A DNA stretch of 64,000 nt, from positions 1,550,001-1,614,000 of the forward strand of contig BCHX01000007.1 of assembly GCA_001599755.1 (NCBI GenBank). The letters are read 5' to 3'. The stretch comes from Gliomastix tumulicola (taxonomy: Eukaryota > Ascomycota > Sordariomycetes > Hypocreales > Bionectriaceae). Position numbers and translations under genes: made by a program. Numbering within the stretch: the first letter of the stretch is position 1; each line of letters starts with the position of its first letter. The notes under the pieces were generated by a model. It was given only the letters and a program-made list of their open reading frames with translations, was not told the DNA's origin and searched no databases. Below, piece after piece: positions 1-9,538 of the stretch.

Positions 1-648
1 GCGAGGTGGTTGCTGCATCTGGATTTCCGGCCGTTGCTAGTGTCAGGTACCAGATGGTTAGTGCCACTGCGATCAGAAAGGTCTCATCTTTATTTTTAAT
101 ATTTTTTTTTTTCTTTTGTTCTCACGTTCCAGCTTCCGGTTTGAAGAAATAAAGCTGTCGCACAGTGAGACATGGGCTCACGGTGAAAAAAGCAGCTACC
201 CTAGACACGTCTCATCATTCGTCCGGGACAGTTCATTTATTCCGTGATTACTTATATATTCAATCAAATTGTACTTGCAGTATTTACATAAAATATACAT
301 TACCGAGCGGAGAGTATGCTTAAAAATGTATGATTCATCGTTTCTAGTCTCGACTCCCAAGTCTGACCCGGACCGAGCAGTATGGATCAAGCCCATCACT
401 TTCGACAAGCCTGTCTCTATGCCCCAAACGACGATAACACTCGCAGATAACAAAACGTCGCCGACCTCCATTCTCCTCCAACTCCCATCATCTAACATGA
501 ACATGACCTCGGTCCCAAAAATGCAGTCCCAACCACCCTCGCGTCCACCATATGTTCATCCCATCCGTGTCCACATCTCCTATACCTTCGAGGCGAACAC
601 ACACACACACAGCAAAGGAATGGAACCGAACCAACGGCCACCGCTCGC
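1..648. other. Downstream flank of the RRM gene, non-coding
   Basis: I see no gene here. The stretch lies 3' of the minus-strand RRM gene. It holds a T-rich patch near 95-118, an (AC)n run near 599-612 and, on the minus strand, a possible AATAAA poly(A) signal at 236-241. Small open frames on both strands have no recognisable protein features. Confidence 0.6.
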
Positions 649-2820
649 TCAAGCATCCGCCAGCGCCTTCTTGCTGATGCGGTGCGCGGCCAGCCGGTAC
701 GAGATGAAGGTCTCGCCCGTCTCGCACGGATCCTCGCCGAACTCGACCATCTCGAGCCCCTCGGGCCGCTGGCGGTCGAGCGCCATCTTGCCCATCTGGG
801 CCTGGCAGCGGTAGCTCCCGAAGCGGAACTCGACGACGGCGCGGCCGTCCATCTCGACGAGCGTGATGACCTCGTCGACCTGGAACGTGAAGAGCTCGGC
901 AAAGTACTTGCACAGGCTGGCCGGGTTGACGAACCACGACGCGCCCGTGACGATGAGCACGCGCGTGAGGCCGCCCGCCATCGGCTTCTCCGGGTACTTG
1001 ATGCGGTTGTAGTCGGCCTTGATGCGGAAGCCGCGGATCGTCGGACCCGTCGACTCGATGTGCGCGAGGAAGCGGCGCGCGGCCGGGGCGGTGAAGAAGG
1101 CGACCTTCGCGGCGGCCGTGTTGTGCTGGACGAAGTCGGGCAGGTTGATGTACGTGCACCAGATGCGGCCGATGCCGCGGATGGCCTGCAGGAGCTCCTT
1201 GTGCGTGACGTCGGGAGGGAGGTTGCGCAGCCAGAGCGCGCAGTTCTGCTCGTTGGTGAGGTGGTCCGCGCTCGCGTTGCCCTCGGTGTGCATGCCGTAG
1301 TAGCGCGACGAGAACTTGCCGCGGACGCCTTCGTCCTCGGCGCTCGCGAGCGCCATCTCCTGGCTGAGCTGCTCGCGGAGCGTCGGGTCGAGCACCGCCT
1401 GCATCGGGCGGAACTCGGTCGGGCGCGGGTTGAGAGGCCGGCGCTCCGCTGGCTGCTGCTGCTGCTGGGGAGGAGGAGGGCGCGGGACCGTCGTCTGGAG
1501 CGTCGGGTTGTTGTTGAAGGGACTGGCGGCGGCGGCCTGGTGGTGGGTGGGATGGAAGGGGCCGCGGTGGCCGGCAGCGGCAGCGGCAGACGGCTCGAAG
1601 ATGGGCTGGGCGGGATTCATGTTCCAGAAGGGCTGCTGCTGCTGGCTGGTGGTGGTGGTGGTGGTGGTGACATTGCCGTTGTCTAGCATCTGGTTCTGGT
1701 TCGGCAGCAGCATCTGCTCTTGGATCGGGACAGGATGGCCGCGGTACATGACCTGGTGCTTGCTAGCCGCGTCATCGTGAGTGATGGACATCTGAGCCGG
1801 GACTGAGCCCTCAGCCTCAGCAATGACAGGCAGGCTTCCAACGGAATCGGGCGTGTTCCTGAAACGCAGGTGACTCTCGGGGAGCGCCGCCGCCGCCGCC
1901 GCCTGGCCCGACAGCGTCGCAGAGCGGCTGAGCCTGTTCGCCACGTACACGGGCGCGCTCTGGCCGAGGTTGAGCGTGCCGACGCTGCCGTGCGCTTTGT
2001 GCTGGAAGGGCGGCGTCGTCTGCACGGAGCGGCTCGAGGCGGGAGAGAGCGCCGCCTCGCTCTGCTTCTGATTCACCGCCGGCGGGAGTCCGTGATAGCC
2101 GACAGCTGACTGCGGCCTCGACGGTCCGGCGGCCTGCGTCCACGGCTGCTGCTGCTGCTGCTGCTGCTGTAGCTGCTGCATCGGCGTGCTGACCCGCGAC
2201 GTCTGAGACAGACCGGCCGGCAAGAAAGGATGATGATGATGATGAGGATGATGATGATGCTCCGCGCGTCCGGGCTGGAACTCAGCCGCCGGATGATGCC
2301 GGTACTCGATCAGCGACTGGAGCTGCTGCTGCTGCTGCTGCGCGTACTGCTCCGCCGTGCGCACCACCACGTCTCCGTTCTCCAGCTGCTGCGACACGAG
2401 GCCGTCGGGCGGGAAACCCGCGCCCCGGAGCAGCTCGTCCAGACGCCCGCGTATCTCGCCAAAGTCCATGGTGGTGGTGGTGTAGCCATGATGACCAGCA
2501 GCAGCAGCAGCAGCACCTCCGCCCCCCTGCACCTGCGGCTGCGTGTGCATGTGCGTGTGCATCTGCGTCTGCGAACCCAGGGCCATGTGCTCAGTAGCAG
2601 CAGCAGCAGTAGCAGTAGCAGCGGCGGCAGCAGCTCGGGCATGGTCTTCGCCGGGCGTGACGGCGCTGCGCGACATGATGATGGCCGGGGAGAAACGGGA
2701 TTCGTTGGGCGTCAGACGGGGGGAGTCCCATCGCCAGTCTCGCGGGATCGTGACGGGTGCCGGCGGTGCCTGGCGGGTGTGGCCGGTCTGAGCAGGGGAT
2801 GGATTAGCGTGCGAACGCAT
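649..2820 (-). CDS. RRM-domain RNA-binding protein with polyQ-rich N-terminus
   Basis: Single uninterrupted frame of about 723 residues. The N-terminal two thirds are low complexity, with polyglutamine, polyalanine, His-rich and Pro-rich runs. The C-terminal 200 residues carry two RNA-recognition-motif-like folds. The first (about 526-600) starts at CALWLRNLPPDV with an RNP1-like strand AAKVAFFT. The second (about 618-685) starts at RVLIVTGASWFV with RAVVEFRFGSY. The protein is therefore likely to bind RNA through its tail, while the Q-rich region could mediate self-association. The frame stays open upstream to 2991, but the Met at 2818-2820 (MRSHANPSPAQ) is the first that begins sequence looking like the rest of the protein. 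A later Met (MSRSAVTPGEDH) is possible. Function beyond RNA binding is not recognised. Confidence 0.8.
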   Translation of the reverse strand: MRSHANPSPAQTGHTRQAPPAPVTIPRDWRWDSPRLTPNESRFSPAIIMSRSAVTPGEDHARAAAAAATATAAAATEHMALGSQTQMHTHMHTQPQVQGGGGAAAAAAGHHGYTTTTMDFGEIRGRLDELLRGAGFPPDGLVSQQLENGDVVVRTAEQYAQQQQQQLQSLIEYRHHPAAEFQPGRAEHHHHPHHHHHPFLPAGLSQTSRVSTPMQQLQQQQQQQQPWTQAAGPSRPQSAVGYHGLPPAVNQKQSEAALSPASSRSVQTTPPFQHKAHGSVGTLNLGQSAPVYVANRLSRSATLSGQAAAAAALPESHLRFRNTPDSVGSLPVIAEAEGSVPAQMSITHDDAASKHQVMYRGHPVPIQEQMLLPNQNQMLDNGNVTTTTTTTSQQQQPFWNMNPAQPIFEPSAAAAAGHRGPFHPTHHQAAAASPFNNNPTLQTTVPRPPPPQQQQQPAERRPLNPRPTEFRPMQAVLDPTLREQLSQEMALASAEDEGVRGKFSSRYYGMHTEGNASADHLTNEQNCALWLRNLPPDVTHKELLQAIRGIGRIWCTYINLPDFVQHNTAAAKVAFFTAPAARRFLAHIESTGPTIRGFRIKADYNRIKYPEKPMAGGLTRVLIVTGASWFVNPASLCKYFAELFTFQVDEVITLVEMDGRAVVEFRFGSYRCQAQMGKMALDRQRPEGLEMVEFGEDPCETGETFISYRLAAHRISKKALADA

Positions 2821-5622
2821 CTTGGGGCGGACACAGATAGACAACAAGGCAGTAGTATATGTACGCTCAGGAAGATCCAAATGAAGAGGGGCTGCTGATG
2901 CTGATGCTATACAGCACAAGCTGAATCGAGAAGAAAAGGATACGTGATGCAGCAAGATCTTCTCGTGGTGAGGTTGAGGTGGGATGTGCAAGCTCAGGTT
3001 ACCAAGGACACTTTGTTGGTGGTGGTGGAAAGCTCAAGAAAAAGCAAAAGGCAAAAAAATACAGATGACGAGGACGGCGACAACGATGCTGAGGGGAGCA
3101 GAGAAAATGTATTTGTCGCAGCAGCATGGGAAGGGATATACATACTCGGTTGCAGGCTCGCCAGCCAGCGCGAACGCGATGCTTTGCTGATGGTTTTCCT
3201 CACGAGAACAGCCACTCCTCACCGTGTTTTTCTCGCGTGTTCCGCACGCCCCAAACAACGTATATCAGCACCGAAAGAGGTTAGAAAAGAAGGGCAAAGA
3301 AATCGAAAACTTGTATGTTCGTTCTTCAAGCGAACAGGAGAAGGAAGAGAGAAAGAGAAAAAAAAAAGAGGGAAGAAAAGAAAAAGGTGCCGAGTGGTAG
3401 AACCCAGGTGGAAGAGTCGCGAGAGAGAGTAGTCTGTTTGGGCCGTATACCGTACGTGTGTGCACACCGCTGTGCTTGTCTCCCCTGTTCCCTCGTTTCG
3501 TCCCTTTTTTTTTTTTGTATCTTTCACATGACAGGCCTCAGGGCAGGTGCTTTGAAGCGGACACACGAGATGAAAGGGACGCGAACCCGTGAAAAATCTT
3601 TCAAACGATGATGACCAACTCCCCCTTCCCACGGACTCTTATGTGTGCAAAGAATGAGGAGGAAGAAACGCCGAGGTCACTGTTCGTCCTCTCGAATTTT
3701 TTTTTTCCTCCCTGGGAGATCCGCCTGGTGGTTTGTCGTTCGCTAAGCAACGTCGGTCGCCTCTGGATCCCATTGCTTGTCCCACGCCACGCACGCGCCT
3801 TCACCCTGTCTTGGGTCTTTCCACTCATAGACGCCTGCACCGAGCCGTCCCTTCGCATCCGAGCTGGTGTTTCCAGGGAATAGAGGGTCTCCCCCCCTCT
3901 GGAATCCCTCTTTTCTCGACTGTGAACGGCGGCAGAACATCGGTGAGAGTGAGGGTCGCTGTATCAGGTTGATGCGATGGGAACACAGTGGGAAACCACG
4001 TCACTGTGGTAGAGTTACACAGCCGGAGAGGGGCGTGGGAGGGGCGAGCTCGAGCCAAGGTGTCAGAGTGACAGCTTCGGTAGTGAGGGAAGCAGCAGGC
4101 TCATCGTACGGGAGAAAAAAAAAACGGGAGTTTGTTTGGACGTCAGTCGTGCAACGTGTGAGCTTGGTCGGCTTTGTTCCTGCCTCCCTTCGCCGCGTCA
4201 CTGCAGGCGCGTAGATGCATGTTAGCCGAGCTCTGCCGTGCGCCTCGCGAGCCTCATGGCTTCGGTGCAGTGCAGAGAACTTCGTGGGGTCATTTCGAGT
4301 GGGTTTGACTCTGCATCGCGAGGAATGGTACCTCTCGATTGCTGTTCTATTTCGTGTGCGCTCTGGGTACTGCAGTACATAGCGGAACAGGCTCTTATGC
4401 GAACACTCGCTAGCCTGCCGTCCCCGGATGGTTCGTGATGGCTTTTCTTGTGTTCTAGGAGAACTCTGGAGGTAGTCTTTTCACGAAGACACTGTTTAGA
4501 CGTGGAACGTGGGATGCAGCGTGTACCGGTAGGGGAGGGAGGGAGGGGTGGTGCTCTTTTGGTGCCACTGCATGTCCATGTTGTTGAATCTCAGCCTTCA
4601 AGAAATCGACTACACGTGATTGTAGAGGGAACATCTCTGACGATTGAATGAAGTATTCAATGATAGCTCTTGTATCTGCTGAAGGCGACTGATGCATCAG
4701 CCACAGGTCAGTGGCCGCCCCCAAGTCCAGTAGTCGGTGTTGTCGTACGAACCTCACGTGAACACGCGCGATCAGCACTGTACATCTCCGCTGCCAGAAC
4801 CAAAGAGCACAGCTGCGCCAACGCCCATATTCATGCTCCCCACCGAACCTCGACACGGCCATTGGCCACGGACGAACCTCATGCGGGCGTATGCGGGGGG
4901 CCCTTGCATCTGACTGGCTGACTCCTCCCCTCCCTCTAATGCGGGAGGGCGGGCATTACAGACGCAGTTCGCAGCGCATTGGCCTGTTCATCCCACCATC
5001 CCTGCCGGTTCTTCCCCTCTTGGGATCGTGGTGGCTGCGATAAGCCTGTCAGTGGGAGGGGCCCTTGGCGACGCGGGAGGCCGACTCTCTTATGCTCACC
5101 CGCCCGCAGTAGCGCCCAAAGGAGCCCAAGGGAGGCCCTCGAACATGGACCATGGGCTCCCTTGTCTGGCCATTGAGAGAGTGTTGTTGGTCCGGCCTGA
5201 GTCGCTATAAGATCCTCTGGCTCTCGGTCCTTCTGACCGGGCTACCATTTCTTGTGCCACCCCTCTCGTGGACCGTCACCGCACAGGGTCACCTTCTGCT
5301 GCCCTGACTCAGTGCCTGCTTTGTACCTGCTTTGTACCTTGCCTTCCACAGTACTCGGACCACCACGTTCGTACCTCGCTAGCCCGGTGATATTGGAGTA
5401 AAAAGAGGAGTGAGCGACTTTGTGAAAGTCGGAAAGCCTCGCCTCAGAAGGGTGGGTTTCCTCCCCTCTCGCCGTTCGACACGCGGGAGGCCCAGGACAA
5501 AAAGACGCGGCGAACTGACTCAATCGGTGTAGAGAGCGACACGCCCCAGAACCAGAAGTCCGCCTTCCGTACATGCTCTAGGTGCCAAGGTCATCACCAA
5601 CAACCCCCCGGGGAAGCACAGC
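2821..5622. other. 2.8 kb divergent intergenic region
   Basis: No gene is supported. The stretch separates the minus-strand RRM gene from the plus-strand zinc-finger gene and should hold both promoters and leaders. The part nearest the RRM gene (about 3335-3400) is strongly purine-rich on the plus strand, so pyrimidine-rich in the RRM gene sense, as is common around fungal transcription starts. The open frames present are short and of mixed composition. A long 5' UTR, a UTR intron or a non-coding RNA cannot be excluded. Confidence 0.5.
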
Positions 5623-6654
5623 ATGACCTCCTCGGCGTGGAAACAAGGTGCAGAAGATCCACCCATGTTCGCAAATGAGGACGACGACGACGACGACTAC
5701 TGCTGGGATGTCGGTGGTGATCGGCCGCCGACCTGGGAGGAGTGTGTGCAACACACCAACAGAAGCTCCTCCTCCCATGCCGAGTCAGACACCTCGGACG
5801 GACCAGGCTCCAGCTCCTCTGACGACCTCCTCTTCTTCGGCCCAGCTGCTGCTGCTGCTGCTGCTGCTGCTGATTCTGCTGCCGCTGCTTCCATCGACCC
5901 AACCCTGCTGCTCCACGGCATGCGCCCGTGCACCACTCTCTCCTCCTCTGACTACCCAGGGCCAATCCTCGAGGCATGAGCACCGAGTGATCTGCCGCCG
6001 AGCCACGAAGACCGCTACTGCTACGCGGTCTACGGTGACGCATCGGCGCGAACGGTCTCTGAGTATTCGGACGACGACAGTATGGACTCGGTGTCTACCG
6101 CTGGGACGGGGGAAGGTTCTTCGACAGGTCAGGAGCAGCAGATGTCGCCATCTTCTCTTCCTCCTTCGACTCTCACTACTCCCACGTCAACAAAGACACC
6201 GTCGAGGAGGAGGGATGATCCTACCAGGAGGAGGAGGACTCGTCTCCGTTGCAACCGTGGCGGCTGCTCGTACAGGGCTTCTGACAAAGCTGATCTCGAG
6301 TATGATATCCTGTTCCTCCCCCCCCCCCCCCCCCCCCCCCACTCTTCTTCTTTGCCATCAAGATCTTGTGCTAACTCGAGGGGAAAACGTTTCCCCCGGC
6401 GCTGAAGGAAGCATGTGAAGGAGCACAACACGTGCCCCAAGGACGGCTGCAACTGGGATGAGGCTACTGAGGATAAGGACATCCACCGACACGTATGGAC
6501 CGAGCACATCAAGTGGGCGGAGGAGCAGGGCTACCTATCTATCAAAGGGCGGTGCGACGAGTGCGGGAAGATCTTCAAAAGGAAGGATTTTGTGAGGCGA
6601 CACAAGAGGGAGGTCCATGGGAAGCAGAAGAGAGATCGCAAGGAGGGAGGTTGA
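5623..6654 (+). CDS. Three-finger C2H2 zinc-finger protein (split by introns, in-frame TGA)
   Basis: The C-terminus holds three zinc fingers: C-x4-C-x12-H-x3-H beginning CNRGGC, C-x4-C-x13-H-x4-H beginning CPKDGC, and a classical C-x2-C-x12-H-x4-H beginning CDECGK. The first finger is complete only if the intron 6300-6407 is removed (donor GTATGA, branch GCTAAC at 6370-6375, acceptor after CTGAAG). That intron carries a run of 23 C. A TGA at 5977-5979 interrupts the same frame upstream. Removing a 60-nt segment 5928-5987 (GTGCAC donor, CTGAC, AG) restores it and gives exons 5623-5927, 5988-6299 and 6408-6654, about 287 residues. That donor is weak, so a premature stop is the alternative. The N-terminus is acidic and Ser-rich with a GCT-encoded Ala run. 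A nuclear, DNA-binding role is inferred. Confidence 0.65.
6318..6340 (+). repeat. Homopolymer C23 inside an intron
   Basis: An uninterrupted run of 23 C in the predicted second intron of the zinc-finger gene. It follows the donor and precedes the branch site. Its true length is likely to be uncertain in any assembly. Confidence 0.9.
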
Positions 6655-6666
6655 TGTCGCTGCGTT

Positions 6667-6668
<2 letters not shown>

Positions 6669-6697
<29 letters not shown>

Positions 6698-6723
6698 GGG
6701 ATTTTTTTTTTTTTTTTTTTTTT
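6669..6723. repeat. T29-GGGA-T22 homopolymer pair between convergent stop codons
   Basis: Two long T runs, 6669-6697 and 6702-6723, lie between the stop of the zinc-finger gene (6654) and the stop of the minus-strand regulator (6781). On the minus strand they read as poly(A) starting about 57 nt past the regulator stop codon. This may be a genomic A-tract, a retroposition tail or simple homopolymer expansion. Confidence 0.85.
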
Positions 6724-6780
6724 GATAGGATATTTCTTTTTACTGATTTTTATATATGTACGCTGCTCGTCTCGTTGCGA

Positions 6781-8742
6781 CTAATCGCCCAGATCGCCCC
6801 AGTGCTCCTTGAGGTCCTCGGCCCTCCACTTCGTCTTCCATCCGCTCTCCCTCTCGACCCGTTTCAGCACGTCCAGGATCGCCTTGTGCTCGTCCGGGTG
6901 GCTCATGCACTTTCCAGCGATCCACAGCGGCTGCACGCCATTCGTCCACGCGCCGTGGTGATCATTGCTGATGCTGATGCCGCAGACCTGCCGGGCGTGC
7001 CAAAGGATACTCCTCGGCTTCGGGTTTGATGAGGACGACAGTCTGACCCCGGGAGGCTGGTTCTGCAGCATGAGGATGGAGGCTGTGTGATGGAGCTGGT
7101 TGCCGGAGATACCGGCCGGGTTGGAGAAGAGGATCGTAGGGAAGGGCCTCCCGGAGGCAGCGGACGAGGGAACGACGAGGATGGCATGTAGAGCTGGCGG
7201 ACGGAGCGCATGCCATGCGCAAACGAGCTTCCACAGACTCAGCCACCGAGCGCGAAACTGTGGCCCGGATCGGCTGGCGGCATCGTCGGGAGCGAGAAGA
7301 TCAAGCACCTGGCCGACGAGGTAGACAGAGTAGTTGGCCCAGCTGTGGAAGCTGTCCTTGGCCCGGAAGAGGACGGCATCTGCGTCGAGATCGTCCGTCT
7401 TGGACGCCCAGTGCGAGGCCGGGATGAGCGTCCTGACGGAGGAGATGAGCCCGCCGCAGACGTCCATCCGGGCAAAGCACCAGAAGAGCGCCTCCTCCAG
7501 GCCGCCGACGAAGCCGTTGATGCCCACGGCCTCCATGAGGCTCGCGCAGCCGTCGAGGTGTCGCCGCCACGCCTTGGGCGAGCAGCTGAGCATCTCCAGG
7601 ACGCACAGAATGACACACGATGCAATGACGGCGGTGCTCCTCGTCGGAAGGTGTGGTAATAGTAGGTGTATGGCCTGCTGGTACAGAGCCAGCGACCGAT
7701 CCGTGGGCAGCGTCGTCTCCTTCAGTTCAATCTGGCGCGCGGACAGGGCAAGCACAGCGAAGCGTAGATGGTCGTGATCCGAGGCCATGGTGGGGATAAC
7801 GTACTGGAAATGACAGTCACGGTCGAACTTATCGACCCAGGGAGCGATCTCGTCGATCCAGTTCCTCCAGAGAAAGACCTCCTCGTCCTTGTCAAGAATC
7901 TGCTGCGGCTCACCGGCGTCCACGACGGCGTTGATGCTCGGATCGGCCTCGAGGTGGATGGTGTCCGAGTGGCTGCTGGTGTCCGGGGTCACTTCTCTCG
8001 TGGGGGCATTCGACTGGACTTCCTGGATGATGTGGTTACGGAGGGTCGAGTGCAGCTCGTGGTACGCGGATCCGGGCAGGAAGACACCGTCTTCTGACGG
8101 TCCCTCGGGAGTAAATGCCTGTATCGGGTCCATGTAGTCAGCCATGGCCAGGCTCATCGGGGCTGCATTCAACGGCGACTGCTGCGACTGCTGCGACTGC
8201 GGGCCGCCTCCCTGGCTCAGATACATGAGATTGGCGACAGCCCTCTCCGTCTGCCTCCTCGTAGACGAGGGTGACTTGTCATCCCCCGACGGACCGTACA
8301 GAACGTTGGGAGGCGGCCCCATCGTCGTCGTCGCCGACGAGCTCCCCATGGCGGGCGAGCTCTGCGCCGCCGGGGACTCATACTCCCAGCCACCGCCCAG
8401 GCCGTACTCCGAGTCCCGCTCCCGGAGATGGTGCTCCGTCTCGTCCTCGCCCTCGTCCGGCGAAGACGGCACGCGGTAGTCGCGAATCACCTCGGCCGTG
8501 ATGTCGAGAATCTCATACTCCCTCGCCCGGCTGCCTCCGCCGCCGCCGCCGCGCCTCATGCTCGGATGGGCACGATCGAGCGACGACGCGTTCTCGTCGC
8601 GGAAGCTGATCTTGAGGCCCCATTCACAGTGCTCCTCGCGGTGGTGACACGCCCCGCAGGAAGGGCGACTCTCGTCGCACTTGCGTCTCCTGCGGCGGCA
8701 GTTGAGACAGCCGGAGCGTGTCCGTCGTCGGCGGGTGTTCAT
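6781..8742 (-). CDS. Zn(II)2Cys6 transcription factor, ACR-2/Fungal_trans_2 type
   Basis: About 653 residues in one exon. The N-terminus has a binuclear zinc cluster with six cysteines in the fungal spacing (GCLNCRRRRRKCDESRPSCG, then AC and HC). A low-complexity linker follows, then a helical regulatory region with an RNWIDEIAPWVDKFD segment and HLRFAVLALSARQIE, which resembles the acr-2-like fungal-specific transcription factor domain. The start at 8740-8742 (MNTRRRRTRSG) places the zinc cluster at the extreme N-terminus as usual; upstream in-frame sequence looks unlike protein. It is transcribed divergently from the sugar transporter and sits at the edge of the cluster reaching 15.7 kb, so it is the natural candidate for local regulator. 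It is intronless and followed by a long A-tract on its own strand. Confidence 0.88.
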   Translation of the reverse strand: MNTRRRRTRSGCLNCRRRRRKCDESRPSCGACHHREEHCEWGLKISFRDENASSLDRAHPSMRRGGGGGGSRAREYEILDITAEVIRDYRVPSSPDEGEDETEHHLRERDSEYGLGGGWEYESPAAQSSPAMGSSSATTTMGPPPNVLYGPSGDDKSPSSTRRQTERAVANLMYLSQGGGPQSQQSQQSPLNAAPMSLAMADYMDPIQAFTPEGPSEDGVFLPGSAYHELHSTLRNHIIQEVQSNAPTREVTPDTSSHSDTIHLEADPSINAVVDAGEPQQILDKDEEVFLWRNWIDEIAPWVDKFDRDCHFQYVIPTMASDHDHLRFAVLALSARQIELKETTLPTDRSLALYQQAIHLLLPHLPTRSTAVIASCVILCVLEMLSCSPKAWRRHLDGCASLMEAVGINGFVGGLEEALFWCFARMDVCGGLISSVRTLIPASHWASKTDDLDADAVLFRAKDSFHSWANYSVYLVGQVLDLLAPDDAASRSGPQFRARWLSLWKLVCAWHALRPPALHAILVVPSSAASGRPFPTILFSNPAGISGNQLHHTASILMLQNQPPGVRLSSSSNPKPRSILWHARQVCGISISNDHHGAWTNGVQPLWIAGKCMSHPDEHKAILDVLKRVERESGWKTKWRAEDLKEHWGDLGD

Positions 8743-9538
8743 TTGTCTTGTCCTTTTGCTTTTGACGTCCGGTTTGGCCTTTTTGAAGACGCTGATTTTG
8801 CTGGTGCATATTCCTGATGCATTGATGCTTAGACGCGGACGGAAGTTGTAACCGCACAAGACAAAAGTCAGCGAGACGGGGAGCTGGGGAAATGTTCGGG
8901 GGAGCAGATTCCCCACCACCTTGTTTTAGGGGCTCTCAGGGGGGAGGACATGCTCTGTTGGCTAAAAAGGAAGCCTGAAGCGCCCCTCCCACTCACTGAC
9001 TCGTCCGTACGCAACAGAGTAGATCACTCGCCAACTGCCGGCATCCATCGTCCATCATCCATGGAGTATCAGGTCAGGATGGCGGCCGAAATATAACGAG
9101 AGCCTAGAACAGTGTGACGGCCCCTCCTCCACGCTGGCGCTTGGAGCTTCCTCTCTGACTCGCCAGGCTGGTATGGTAGCCCCGGGTTTTCCCTCTGTTC
9201 ACCACGCGACTCATGCAAGCCCACTCCATGCTCTGCTCTACTACTAATCGACCCATGGGGATGGATGGACCCGGTCGGTGCACTCCAGGATCGACCTGGG
9301 GAAATTTTCCTAACGGCTTCGACATCATGAAGATTGACAGTCGATAGAACCGGCTCTTGCAAGAGGAGCTGGCTTCCCTCTGCTGAGCAAGGATCGGGAT
9401 ATTGGCCGATCATCCTTTCCGCCGAAGTCATATAAAAGGTGCTTCTGACTCCCCCCCCCCCCTTGAATGTATCAACTCCAGGACCGCAGCGCCTTCTTCT
9501 CCTTCATCAGGTCAAGGCTATAGTTACACACGACCATT
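8743..9538. promoter_or_regulatory. Divergent promoter region, regulator / sugar transporter
   Basis: This 796-bp region separates the minus-strand Zn2Cys6 gene from the plus-strand transporter. It includes a TATA box at 9431-9438 and a C12 run at 9451-9462 in the probable transporter leader. No protein-coding frame is convincing. Confidence 0.6.
9431..9438 (+). promoter_or_regulatory. TATA box of the sugar transporter
   Basis: TATAAAAG lies 108 nt upstream of the transporter ATG at 9539 and is followed by a pyrimidine-rich stretch. This is the position expected for a core promoter with a leader of about 70-80 nt. Confidence 0.55.

Noticed and set aside
5648..6418. 256-codon frame overlapping the zinc-finger gene
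   Set aside because: It reads repeats as Thr and Leu runs and carries no domain, whereas the other frame encodes three complete zinc fingers.
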